Part shown: positions 51,338 through 60,236 of the stretch, piece after piece | Layout: every line of letters starts with the position of its first letter | Position numbering within the stretch: position 1 is the first letter of the stretch | NCBI RefSeq assembly: GCF_001690655.1 | Contig: NZ_LZHQ01000024.1 | Coordinates: 61,329 to 125,328 of the forward strand | DNA length: 64,000 bases | Reading direction: 5' to 3' | Source: Gilliamella sp. Occ3-1 | Lineage (GTDB): Bacteria > Pseudomonadota > Gammaproteobacteria > Enterobacterales > Orbaceae | The notes under the pieces: generated by a model | Database searches by the model: none | Seen by the model: only the letters and a program-made list of their open reading frames with translations | What the model was told of the DNA's origin: nothing | Position numbers and translations under genes: made by a program

Positions 51338-53515
51338 TTATTTACCAATATTGGCATTTGTGTCAGTTTTGTTTTGGGTTTGTGCTTGTTTGTGCTGTTC
51401 GATATAGCGGTCAAGGTAACCTTCATGCCATAACCAGCCTCCTGTAACTCCAATACTAAGTAAAATTGCTAACCAAAAAATAATAACTAATTTGTTGTGA
51501 CGTTGTTTCATTGGATCGTGCAAATTACGTTTTGCATTGGTAGGGAGCTGGGCTTTGCTAGTGAGCAAGCTTCCTAGCATTAAATTAATTTTGACTTGCC
51601 CATTAATTGCCCAACCAGATGCTTCTAGTAATGGCCCAAGCGTTCTTCGACGTAATTTTAACCATGCTAAAATAACAGAAGGTCCTGAAATAATTAGAAA
51701 TAACCCAATAAAAACTAAAGGTACTTGCCACCAAGCTAGTGCAAAAATGGCTTGGAATATTGTGGCTAATGCTGTGCCGATTGCGCCAATGGCTAAACCA
51801 ATTGCAGCAAAAATCCCTACACTTTTACCAATATCAAATTTATTAGCTGGATTTTGTAGTGCTTGTTCACTTGATTTTTCAACATCGGCATCTTTGCTGC
51901 TTGCCCATTTGTTAATTTGTTCGGTAATCACACGTCCCATACGTTGATAAGGAGCCCAAATTGCTTGTTGGATGCTGATTGGCTTAGTGATTATTTTAAC
52001 AACATTGGCGTCCCAATCGTTACCTTTATTGTCAATAAACACACCATTGCGACCTTCAATTAATAAATCACCTTGTCCTGCTGTCATTGCTGCTGCAATT
52101 AGCTGTTTTTCTCCATGTCTAGTGCATTCACAATAAAGTAAACAGAGTTCAGAATAATTTGCCATGGTTGTGTGTTTGGCAATATTATCGACCGCAACGC
52201 AAAGTGTTGCACAGCGGCCATCAATGTAGAGTTTACCAAGTTGAAATGCTGCTCGTGTTTCAGGCTGGAAGAAGTCTGCAAAAGAGGCAAAGTTAACTAG
52301 TAAACGGTAAAGATGTTTATGAAATAGGACTAATTTTTCTAGCACTAGAATATCTGAGGCAGATATTGGTGTTTGATTATCTTGTTCAACCATTTTCTCA
52401 AATTCGGTCAGTAAATCATTGTTAGCTAGGTTGGTAATGATGCTAATAGGAATATCATCTATATTGGCCGAAGGCTCAATTTCAACGGTTAATTGTGCCA
52501 TTTCGGGCTTAGTGCTAATAAGTGTGGTATATGCTTGCAAGCTTTGTTGTATATTTTGCCATTCTTGTTGTGTTAGTTGGTCTGGGTTGGATAATGATGA
52601 TTCTATTAATGCCTTAAATCGGCTGATTTTAGCTTTCCAAAGTGGATTTAGCCCATTGACTAGATCTAGAGTATCAGTTGTGTCGATTTTGGATAGCGGC
52701 AATTCGGCTAATTCTTCTTCAGATAGTAATCCGTTTTGTGTTGGTACAATATATTTTTCGTCGACATTAAGTGCCGTTTGCGCTTGAGGGGCGTATTGTG
52801 CTAATTCAGCACGTAAAAAATAATCATCAATTTTGGGTTTTAATAGCTGAATTATTTTCCAAATTTCTGCGGTATTTTCACCAAATGGGGTTTGCGTATT
52901 ACTTATTTTTGTTTGCCATTGTAACCAAGTTTGTAGATTTTCAACAAAGGTGGTTGCTATGTTTAAATCAATGCCATCTTGCCCACTCATATCTTTTTGT
53001 GCACCAGTAGTTTTGATTGCTGTTGTAATAAACATTTGCATGTTTGGTGACAATTCGCTTGATGGAGGAAAGATCAAGTCACCATTATAAAGTTTGTCAG
53101 CATTGATTTTTATTGATTGTTGTATATCATCTTGTGTTAAATAATCCACATTTTTTTTATTTAAGCTAGCTAAAATGCTTTGTGCGGTGACCGATAATTT
53201 TTTTCCTTGCGGGGTCGATGCGTTAATTTGTGATAATGGTAATGTTTCACTTGTACTTAAGATACTATCAAATGAATTGATTTTATCGCAAGTCCAGCTA
53301 ATGGCATCTAAAATATCAGGTATGCGAATACGTCCGTCATTATCTGAATCGAGTAGAGATAAGGTTCGTTCATCAAAATCCAACCCTGTTGTTGGGCAAC
53401 TTAAAGCCACCCATAATTTAGGATCTAAATCAGGTAAATTGATAATATCACTGGCACTTTTAAATACGACTTGATCAAGCCCACCAACACGTTGAAATGT
53501 CCACATATGGCTCAT
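51338..53515 (-). CDS. Uncharacterised EF-hand-containing membrane protein
   Basis: About 725 residues, function unknown. The N-terminus has MWTFQRVGGLDQVVFKSASDI, then LDPKLWVALSCPTTGLDF and an EF-hand-like loop DSDNDGRIRIPD (about 60-71) that fits DxDxDGxIxxx(D/E). A long soluble helical region follows (about 100-530). Two or three membrane helices lie at about 570-625 (IGLAIGAIGTALATIFQAIF, VPLVFIGLFLIISG) and a last one at about 685 (LVIIFWLAILLSIGVTGGWLW). I believe similar GLDQV/EF-hand proteins occur in distant bacteria, but none with a known role comes to mind. ATG 53515 has GGAGA 5 bases upstream. No operon partner; it converges on glyA. Confidence 0.85.
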   Translation of the reverse strand: MSHMWTFQRVGGLDQVVFKSASDIINLPDLDPKLWVALSCPTTGLDFDERTLSLLDSDNDGRIRIPDILDAISWTCDKINSFDSILSTSETLPLSQINASTPQGKKLSVTAQSILASLNKKNVDYLTQDDIQQSIKINADKLYNGDLIFPPSSELSPNMQMFITTAIKTTGAQKDMSGQDGIDLNIATTFVENLQTWLQWQTKISNTQTPFGENTAEIWKIIQLLKPKIDDYFLRAELAQYAPQAQTALNVDEKYIVPTQNGLLSEEELAELPLSKIDTTDTLDLVNGLNPLWKAKISRFKALIESSLSNPDQLTQQEWQNIQQSLQAYTTLISTKPEMAQLTVEIEPSANIDDIPISIITNLANNDLLTEFEKMVEQDNQTPISASDILVLEKLVLFHKHLYRLLVNFASFADFFQPETRAAFQLGKLYIDGRCATLCVAVDNIAKHTTMANYSELCLLYCECTRHGEKQLIAAAMTAGQGDLLIEGRNGVFIDNKGNDWDANVVKIITKPISIQQAIWAPYQRMGRVITEQINKWASSKDADVEKSSEQALQNPANKFDIGKSVGIFAAIGLAIGAIGTALATIFQAIFALAWWQVPLVFIGLFLIISGPSVILAWLKLRRRTLGPLLEASGWAINGQVKINLMLGSLLTSKAQLPTNAKRNLHDPMKQRHNKLVIIFWLAILLSIGVTGGWLWHEGYLDRYIEQHKQAQTQNKTDTNANIGK

Positions 53516-53717
53516 AATAATCTCCACACAGAAATTTAATAATATTTTTACTAATTAATATATCAGTATTTATCTTTTTTGATAGAACAGAACAGTGATT
53601 TCTAGTATTTGTAAGATCTATTGGTTTATCTTTTGTATTTGCTTTAGTTGCCTTTGGTAACTTTATGATAGAATAATGTCTTATTACTTAATATCTAAAT
53701 AAAAACCACCAATAACT

Positions 53718-55643
53718 ATGTCATTAATTAATCTTACCAATGCTTATCTTTCATTTAGTGATGCGCCCTTGCTTGATCATATCGATATGTCTATTGAGCC
53801 AAACGAGCGTGTTTGTCTTGTTGGCCGTAACGGTGCTGGAAAATCGACTTTACTTAAAGTTTTAAATAAAGAGGTGCCATTAGACGAAGGGCAAATTATT
53901 TATGAAAATAATGCGATTGTTTCACGATTGCAACAAGATCCTCCCCGTGATGTGCAAGGTAGTGTGTTTGATTTTGTGGCTGAAGGATTACACGAACAAG
54001 CACAGTTATTACGAGATTACTATGATTTAGCATATCGCGTTGAGCTCGATCCTTGCGAAAGTAACTTAGATAAATTAGCTAAAATGCAAGAACAGTTAGA
54101 TCATCAAAATGGTTGGCAATTAGATAGTCGTATTCGTAATGTTATTTCTTCATTATCGCTTGATGGTGATGCGTTGTTGTCTTCGTTATCGGGTGGGTGG
54201 TTGCGTAAAGCCGCATTAGCCAAAGCGTTGGTTTGTCAGCCAACAGTTTTATTGCTTGATGAACCAACCAATCATTTGGATATTCAAACCATTAAATGGT
54301 TGGAAGATTTTTTGAAAAGTTTTAATGGCAGTATCGTGTTCATTTCCCATGATCGTTCGTTTATTCGTCAAATGGCAACGCGTATTATTGATTTGGATCG
54401 AGGTAAAATTGCGTCTTGGAGTGGAAATTATGATAACTATTTGCTTGGTAAAGAAGAAGCATTGCGTGTTGAAGAGTTACAAAATGCTGAATTTGATAAA
54501 AAATTAGCTCAAGAAGAAGTCTGGATCCGACAAGGTATTAAAGCTCGTCGTACTCGTAATGAAGGGCGAGTGCGAGCATTAAAAGCAATGCGCCAAGAAT
54601 ATAGCAAGCGACGCCAAGTTATGGGTAGTGCTAAAATGCAAATTGAGGAAGCATTACGTTCAGGAAAAATTGTTTTTGAGCTTGAAAATGTGACATATCA
54701 GATTGAGGATAAGTTACTAGTTAATGATTTTTCTGTACAAGTATTACGTGGTGATAAGATCGCTCTGATTGGTCCTAATGGTATTGGTAAAACAACTTTA
54801 TTAAAACTGATGTTGGGTAATTTGACACCAACATTAGGTAGTGTGCATTGTGGCACAAAGCTTGAAGTTGCTTATTTTGACCAATATCGTCTCGAACTCG
54901 ATCCTGAAAAAACGGTGATGGATAATTTAGCCGAAGGTAAGCAAGAGGTCATGGTTAATGGCCGATCACGCCATGTACTTGGTTATTTACAGGACTTTTT
55001 ATTTCCGCCTAAACGTGCCAGAACTCCTGTACGAGCACTGTCTGGAGGGGAGCGTAATCGTTTATTGCTGGCTAAACTATTTTTAAAACCTAGCAATTTA
55101 TTAATACTTGATGAACCGACCAATGATCTTGATATTGAAACATTAGAATTGCTAGAAGAGTTAGTGAATGATTATCAAGGAACTGTCTTGTTGGTTAGTC
55201 ATGATCGGCAATTTGTTGATAATGTGGTCACTCAATGTTGGTTTTTTGAAGAAAAAGGCCATATTGGTGTTTATGCTGGTGGTTATGCCGATGCTCTGCA
55301 ACAACAGCAGCAGGCACAACCAGTTAAAGTAACGACAGTTAATAAACTTGAGCAACCTAAAAAAGAATTAGGTGCTACTAATAATCAAAGTAGTGAGCGA
55401 ACCGCTAAAAAGAAAGTTAAACTGAGTTATAATGAACAACGAGAATTGGCACAATTACCAAGCAAAATAGAACAATTAGAATTAGAGATTACTGATTTAC
55501 AAGCACAAATTGGTCAAAGTGACTTTTTTAATCAAACTCATGAAATTACTAGTCCAATTTTACAATCTTTGGCAGATAAAGAGGCTGAATTAGAAGCTGT
55601 TTTTGAAAGATGGGAACAGTTAGAGTCTTTAAGTAAATCATAA
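53718..55643 (+). CDS. uup: ABC-F ATPase Uup
   Basis: A 641-residue ABC-F protein. Walker A GRNGAGKS (about 36) and GPNGIGKT (about 354); signatures LSGGWLRKAALAKAL and LSGGERNRLLLAKL; Walker B VLLLDEPTNHLD and LLILDEPTNDLD. The C-terminal domain (about 570-641) is a coiled coil that binds DNA in E. coli Uup. Uup lowers precise transposon excision and acts on ribosomes or branched DNA. The Uup-type C-terminal coil separates it from EttA. Confidence 0.93.
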   Translation: MSLINLTNAYLSFSDAPLLDHIDMSIEPNERVCLVGRNGAGKSTLLKVLNKEVPLDEGQIIYENNAIVSRLQQDPPRDVQGSVFDFVAEGLHEQAQLLRDYYDLAYRVELDPCESNLDKLAKMQEQLDHQNGWQLDSRIRNVISSLSLDGDALLSSLSGGWLRKAALAKALVCQPTVLLLDEPTNHLDIQTIKWLEDFLKSFNGSIVFISHDRSFIRQMATRIIDLDRGKIASWSGNYDNYLLGKEEALRVEELQNAEFDKKLAQEEVWIRQGIKARRTRNEGRVRALKAMRQEYSKRRQVMGSAKMQIEEALRSGKIVFELENVTYQIEDKLLVNDFSVQVLRGDKIALIGPNGIGKTTLLKLMLGNLTPTLGSVHCGTKLEVAYFDQYRLELDPEKTVMDNLAEGKQEVMVNGRSRHVLGYLQDFLFPPKRARTPVRALSGGERNRLLLAKLFLKPSNLLILDEPTNDLDIETLELLEELVNDYQGTVLLVSHDRQFVDNVVTQCWFFEEKGHIGVYAGGYADALQQQQQAQPVKVTTVNKLEQPKKELGATNNQSSERTAKKKVKLSYNEQRELAQLPSKIEQLELEITDLQAQIGQSDFFNQTHEITSPILQSLADKEAELEAVFERWEQLESLSKS

Positions 55644-55662
55644 GGTAAATGTTAGTATTTTT

Positions 55663-55703
55663 CAGCGTTATTTATTTGTGTTATAAAATAAATAATGCTG
55701 TTT
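55663..55703 (+). terminator. Hairpin terminator after uup
   Basis: A 15-base stem, CAGCGTTATTTATTT (55663-55677) with AAATAAATAATGCTG (55686-55700), with one G-U pair, followed by TTT. It lies 19 bases after uup and before the convergent sotB. Confidence 0.6.
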
Positions 55704-55748
55704 CCTTACCCTAAGGTTTTTATATAATATTTTTTACATAACCCTTTT

Positions 55749-56930
55749 TTAAATAACCGTTTTATTATTCCATAATTTTCTAGATAAAAAGTAGAATAAT
55801 AATAGTGCGATGAGGACAAAACACGCACCAACATAACCAATGTAATCAATTGAAAGTAAAATTAATACCTTACTGCCTATAAAAGCACCGCCTCCTATTC
55901 CAATATTGAAAATACCAGAATAGACTGAAGTGGCTATATCTGTGGCATCGGGTGCGGCATCAATTACTTTGCTTTGCATAACCATTCCAATAATTGTAAT
56001 GGAAAGCCCCCAAATTAAACATTGAATGATTGCAGTATAAAGCGTGAATGAACATACATAAAGCGATAATAAGCAAGTAATCAGTAATAGCATAGGGATG
56101 ATGAAAATTGCGGTTGGATTCTTTTCAGCATATTTTGCAAAAATAACGCTACCAATCATTCCAGAAAAACCTACAACTAATAATAAAAGGACGATAACAT
56201 TTTGGTTAAATCCACCAATATTCTTCATGAATGGCGTAATATAGGTATAGGCAGTAAAGTGACCCGCAATAATAATGGCAATTAATAAATAAATGTTTAG
56301 CAGTATTGGGCGTTTTAATACTATTGGAATATCTTTGATAGAGATAATATCCATGCTTGGTACAGTAGGCAATAAGCGGAGTAGTAATATCATCACGCAA
56401 AAAGCGATACCAGCAATACATAAAAAAGTCACGCGCCAGCCAACGAGTTGTCCTATGATGGTGCCAATTGGAATACCTAGAATGGTTGCCATCGATACGC
56501 CAATAACAATAAAGCCCATTGCTTTAGCTTTTTTACCATTGGGCGCTAACCGAACTGCAAGTGGTGTTGTAATTGCCCAAAATACCGCATGTGCACAAGC
56601 AATACCAATTCTTGCTATCATTAAACTGTAAAAATTCCATGCGACTCCAGCTAAAATATGACTACCTATAAATAGACAAAATAAAAGGATAAGTAGCTTC
56701 CTTCGTTCCATTTTTGATGTTAATACTGTGAGTGGCAATGATAATAACGAAACAGCCCACGCATAAATAGTGAGTAATAATCCAGCATGGGCTACGTCCA
56801 TTGAAAAGCTTTCAGCAATATTGGGTAATAGCCCGACAGGTACAAATTCCGTTGTATTAAAAATAAATGCCGCAAATGCAAGACAAAGAATTGATGACCA
56901 AACCCGAGATCGGTTAATACTATTATTCAT
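55749..56930 (-). CDS. sotB: Sugar efflux MFS transporter, SotB-like
   Basis: A 393-residue, 12-helix DHA1-type facilitator. AAFIFNTTEFVPVGLLPNIA near the N-terminus, the MERRKLLI loop, and GIFNIGIGGGAFIG in the second half match SotB (YdeA). E. coli SotB exports arabinose and other sugars or their analogues. Monocistronic. Substrate inferred. Confidence 0.87.
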   Translation of the reverse strand: MNNSINRSRVWSSILCLAFAAFIFNTTEFVPVGLLPNIAESFSMDVAHAGLLLTIYAWAVSLLSLPLTVLTSKMERRKLLILLFCLFIGSHILAGVAWNFYSLMIARIGIACAHAVFWAITTPLAVRLAPNGKKAKAMGFIVIGVSMATILGIPIGTIIGQLVGWRVTFLCIAGIAFCVMILLLRLLPTVPSMDIISIKDIPIVLKRPILLNIYLLIAIIIAGHFTAYTYITPFMKNIGGFNQNVIVLLLLVVGFSGMIGSVIFAKYAEKNPTAIFIIPMLLLITCLLSLYVCSFTLYTAIIQCLIWGLSITIIGMVMQSKVIDAAPDATDIATSVYSGIFNIGIGGGAFIGSKVLILLSIDYIGYVGACFVLIALLLFYFLSRKLWNNKTVI

Positions 56931-57070
56931 GATTAAGATTTTGGAGGGAATATTAGATTACTTTTGATTATAACTGAATATGTTTGTCTATTAAATAGTT
57001 GCTAAGAATAAATCTTAAACTTAATCGCCACCAATATTAGTATTTGAGGGCGATGTTTCATTATAGCGAT

Positions 57071-57583
57071 TTATTCTAGTGCTTTAACTGCAGCTAGGGC
57101 TTTGTCATAATCAGGTTCAGAAGAGGTTTCTTTGACATATTCCACATAAACAATTTTGTCGTTTTTATCAATGACAAATACAGATCGAGAAAGTAATCGC
57201 AACTCTTCAATAACAACTCCATATTTTAAACCAAAGTTGAGTTCTTTATGATCTGAGGTGACTTTAACGGCATCAATACCTTCAGCAGCACAGTAGCGAT
57301 TTAAGGCAAAAGGTAAATCGACGCTAATTGAAAATATCACTGTGTCTTTTAATTTTGCCGCTTCGACGTTAAAGCGATGCACTTGAGCACTACATACTGA
57401 GGTATCAATGGATGGAACCGAATTAATAATTCTGATTTTACCTTTAAAATCGGACAATTTAATGGGCTCCATTTTTAAATCTTGCACGATAAAATTGGGC
57501 GCTGTGTCGCCAACTTTAATTTGTGTGCCTAACAAAGTAATAGGTGCTCCGCGCATGGTGATTTCATTAACTCTTTTTTGCAT
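57071..57583 (-). CDS. tpx: Thiol peroxidase Tpx
   Basis: A 170-residue atypical 2-Cys peroxiredoxin. The peroxidatic cysteine is in VPSIDTSVCSAQVHRFN (about 61) and the resolving cysteine in ALNRYCAAEGI (about 95). It reduces lipid and other hydroperoxides with thioredoxin. In E. coli tpx is a periplasm-facing or cytoplasmic antioxidant; no signal peptide is seen here. Upstream DNA is shared with the divergent phosphatase gene. Confidence 0.95.
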   Translation of the reverse strand: MQKRVNEITMRGAPITLLGTQIKVGDTAPNFIVQDLKMEPIKLSDFKGKIRIINSVPSIDTSVCSAQVHRFNVEAAKLKDTVIFSISVDLPFALNRYCAAEGIDAVKVTSDHKELNFGLKYGVVIEELRLLSRSVFVIDKNDKIVYVEYVKETSSEPDYDKALAAVKALE

Positions 57584-57789
57584 AACAGTTTCCTTAGTGT
57601 TGTAACTAATAACGTTGTTTCGATAGAGTGAGCTTATTAAAGTTTTACAGCTTTATTTACTATAAATTTAGCATTATTCAGCTGTCATATTCATATTATG
57701 CTAGATTTGATAATTTATCCAATGAATAACATTTTTGATTACTCAATTTAGTGAGCAATAATAAGTCAAAAAATTTCAATAAAAATAAA

Positions 57790-57805
57790 TGTGATAGTTA
57801 TCACA
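57790..57805. promoter_or_regulatory. CRP binding site between tpx and the phosphatase gene
   Basis: TGTGA-TAGTTA-TCACA is a perfect CRP palindrome in the 449-base gap between divergent tpx (start 57583) and the class A phosphatase (start 58033). It is about 205-230 bases from either start, so the controlled gene is not clear. I see no other gene in this gap. Confidence 0.65.
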
Positions 57806-58032
57806 TATAAAAAATTTGTTTGTTTATTAATAAAGAAATTATTTTTATGATTAACTAAGCTATTAATTGGTGAATGTTGTTAAATAACCACATTGATATG
57901 CTTAAAATAAGAAATATTTATTACTTATTTATCTTATAGGGCAATTAATCTATTTAAATAAGCAGGTTAGTTATCATAAGTTGTTGGTGTTGGTTACCGA
58001 GAATTATAGTGCTTTTTAATAAGGAGACTTAT

Positions 58033-58773
58033 ATGCAAAAAATCTTTGTAAACAGTATTATTATGTGTGTCTTAATATCTACAAATGTTTATGCCAATAA
58101 TATTAAAGATGTGACGACTAATCCACAAGATTTTTACCTTACAGAAAATCAATCGCCTAATAGTTTATTTTTATTACCTCCTCCTCCTTCTTTTAATAGT
58201 GTTGATTTTCTTAGGGATAAAGCGATGTACGATTGGGGTAAGTCACTTCGTAATTCTGAACGAGGACATCAAGCTTATTTAGATGCTGATTCTAGTAAGG
58301 ATAATATAGCCAAACAGTTTTCCTCCTCTTTTGGATCTGAAATTTCTATAACTACAACTCCCGAGATTTATAAACTCATTACTACGATGAAAGAAGATGC
58401 CGGTGATCTGGCGACTCGTTCTGCTAAAAATTTTTATAATCGAGTTAGACCATTTTCTTTTTTTAATGAGCCAACTTGTCGTCCAGAAGATGAAAAAACA
58501 TTATCAACTAATGGCTCTTATCCATCAGGTCATACTACAATGGGATTTGCTATTTCGCTAGTACTTGCTGAAATCAATCCAGAGAGACAAAATGAAATTT
58601 TTAAGCGTGGTTATGAAATAGGCGAAAGTCGGGTAATTTGTGGTTATCATTGGCAAAGTGATGTCGATGCTGCAAAGATTATGGCAGCGGCTGTTGTGGC
58701 TCAGCTACATACAAACTCGGAATTTACTCAACAATTAATTAAGGCGAAGGAGGAGTTTAGTCATTTAAAATAG
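58033..58773 (+). CDS. Class A nonspecific acid phosphatase (PhoN/PhoC type)
   Basis: A 246-residue secreted PAP2-superfamily enzyme. The signal peptide ends near NVYA before NNIKD. The three active-site motifs are KNFYNRVRP, GSYPSGHTTMG and GESRVICGYHWQSDVD, which fit KX6RP-PSGH-SRX5HX3D. It hydrolyses many organic phosphomonoesters in the periplasm at acid pH. ATG 58033 follows AAGGAG with 6-base spacing; an upstream in-frame start at 58009 is not needed. Monocistronic with a terminator. Confidence 0.9.
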   Translation: MQKIFVNSIIMCVLISTNVYANNIKDVTTNPQDFYLTENQSPNSLFLLPPPPSFNSVDFLRDKAMYDWGKSLRNSERGHQAYLDADSSKDNIAKQFSSSFGSEISITTTPEIYKLITTMKEDAGDLATRSAKNFYNRVRPFSFFNEPTCRPEDEKTLSTNGSYPSGHTTMGFAISLVLAEINPERQNEIFKRGYEIGESRVICGYHWQSDVDAAKIMAAAVVAQLHTNSEFTQQLIKAKEEFSHLK

Positions 58774-58864
58774 TAGATACTGATTGGTGTCATATTGATT
58801 ATTATTTGAATTATTTATTGAAAAATGCTGGATTATTTACACATTATTATTTAAATTTCATCTT

Positions 58865-58900
58865 GATATATTGGCTATTATATTTAGTAGCCAATATATC
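58865..58900. terminator. Bidirectional terminator between phosphatase and mrp
   Basis: GATATATTGGCTA (58865-58877) pairs perfectly with TAGCCAATATATC (58888-58900) around a 10-base loop, with GATTTT after it. It lies between convergent genes, 10 bases from the mrp stop. Confidence 0.75.
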
Positions 58901-58910
58901 GATTTTAAAT

Positions 58911-59984
58911 TTATATAGTTTTAAAAGGGATATCAGGCAAAATCGCTTCACCTTGCCAATATAACTCACTAGCAATACTTCCTGCTATTTGATAATAAAG
59001 TTGGCTAAATTCGCTATCAGGGTGGTTAATAACAGTGGGCTTTCCTGTATCAAGATCTTGGCGTAACATTTTTTGAAGTGGAATTTGCCCTAGCAATTTG
59101 GTTTGATATTGCTCAGCTAAATGTTTTGCGCCACCTTCACCAAAGATGGCCTCATGATGTCCACAATGTTCGCAAATGTGGTAACTCATGTTTTCAATAA
59201 TTCCTAGTGTTGGGATGTTTACTTTATTAAACATGGTAATACCTTTTTTTGCATCGATTAAAGCAATATCTTGAGGAGTTGTGATAATCACAGCAGCAGT
59301 AACTGGAATGTTTTGCGCTAGGGTTAATTGGATATCCCCTGTGCCTGGAGGCATATCAATGACAAGATAGTCGAGTTCTGGCCAAAGCGTATCTTGTAAA
59401 ATCTGTAATAGTGCTTTACTTGCCATAGGTCCACGCCATACCATAGCACCATTAGGATCAACCAAATAACCAATGGAATTACTAGCAAGCCCATATGCCA
59501 TGATTGGTGTCATATGTTTATTATCGGGTGTTAATGGTTGCTGGTTTTCTGTACCTAGCATGGTTGGGATCGAGGGACCATAAATATCTGCATCTAAAAT
59601 CCCTACTTTCGCCCCTTGTTTTTGTAAAGCTAGCGCAAGATTGACAGCTGTTGATGATTTGCCCACACCGCCTTTTCCTGAGCTTATCGCGATAATGTTT
59701 TTTATATTATTAATGGCATTTTGGTTATTAGCACGTTTTAAAGTAGCAATTTTATATTCAATATGCCAGTCAACTTCATTAACGCTGTTAAGTTTAAGCA
59801 ATTTTGGAGTGGTTATTTTTTTCAATTCTTCAAAAGTAGATTGCCAAGCGAAAGGCATTGTTAAATTTATAGTTAAGTGGTGATTAACTATTTCGCATTT
59901 TTTTATTGCTCCAAGTTCAAGTAAATTTTTTTGTAGAGTTGGATGAGTAAAATTTTCAAGAATTTTTTTTACTTCAGTGTTCAT
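58911..59984 (-). CDS. mrp: Iron-sulfur cluster carrier Mrp (ApbC)
   Basis: A 357-residue P-loop NTPase. A short N-terminal DUF59-like domain (about 1-80) is followed by the deviant Walker A SSGKGGVGKSSTAVNLA (about 97-113) and DADIYGPS. A CxxC motif (CEHCGHH) near residue 270 is the cluster-binding pair. It assembles and transfers [Fe-S] clusters. Divergent from metG, as in enterics (mrp-metG). Confidence 0.94.
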   Translation of the reverse strand: MNTEVKKILENFTHPTLQKNLLELGAIKKCEIVNHHLTINLTMPFAWQSTFEELKKITTPKLLKLNSVNEVDWHIEYKIATLKRANNQNAINNIKNIIAISSGKGGVGKSSTAVNLALALQKQGAKVGILDADIYGPSIPTMLGTENQQPLTPDNKHMTPIMAYGLASNSIGYLVDPNGAMVWRGPMASKALLQILQDTLWPELDYLVIDMPPGTGDIQLTLAQNIPVTAAVIITTPQDIALIDAKKGITMFNKVNIPTLGIIENMSYHICEHCGHHEAIFGEGGAKHLAEQYQTKLLGQIPLQKMLRQDLDTGKPTVINHPDSEFSQLYYQIAGSIASELYWQGEAILPDIPFKTI

Positions 59985-60236
59985 TGTGGTTATCTCTTTA
60001 TGCCTTAGTATTTATACTCGTTTTATTTCCAATTACCTTGCATTAAAAGCGTAAAATACCTTAAATAATAAGGCGGTAAACAGTAAATTGGTTTACCCTC
60101 ATAAAAAATGATTATTTTCTGTTTTGAAATATGAATTGAGTATATAAATTTTATCAAATTATGGCATAAATCTAGCGATAATCCCACGATTGATGTACTA
60201 TTTCTGCCATTATGTAAAAAAGGGTAATAAATCAAC

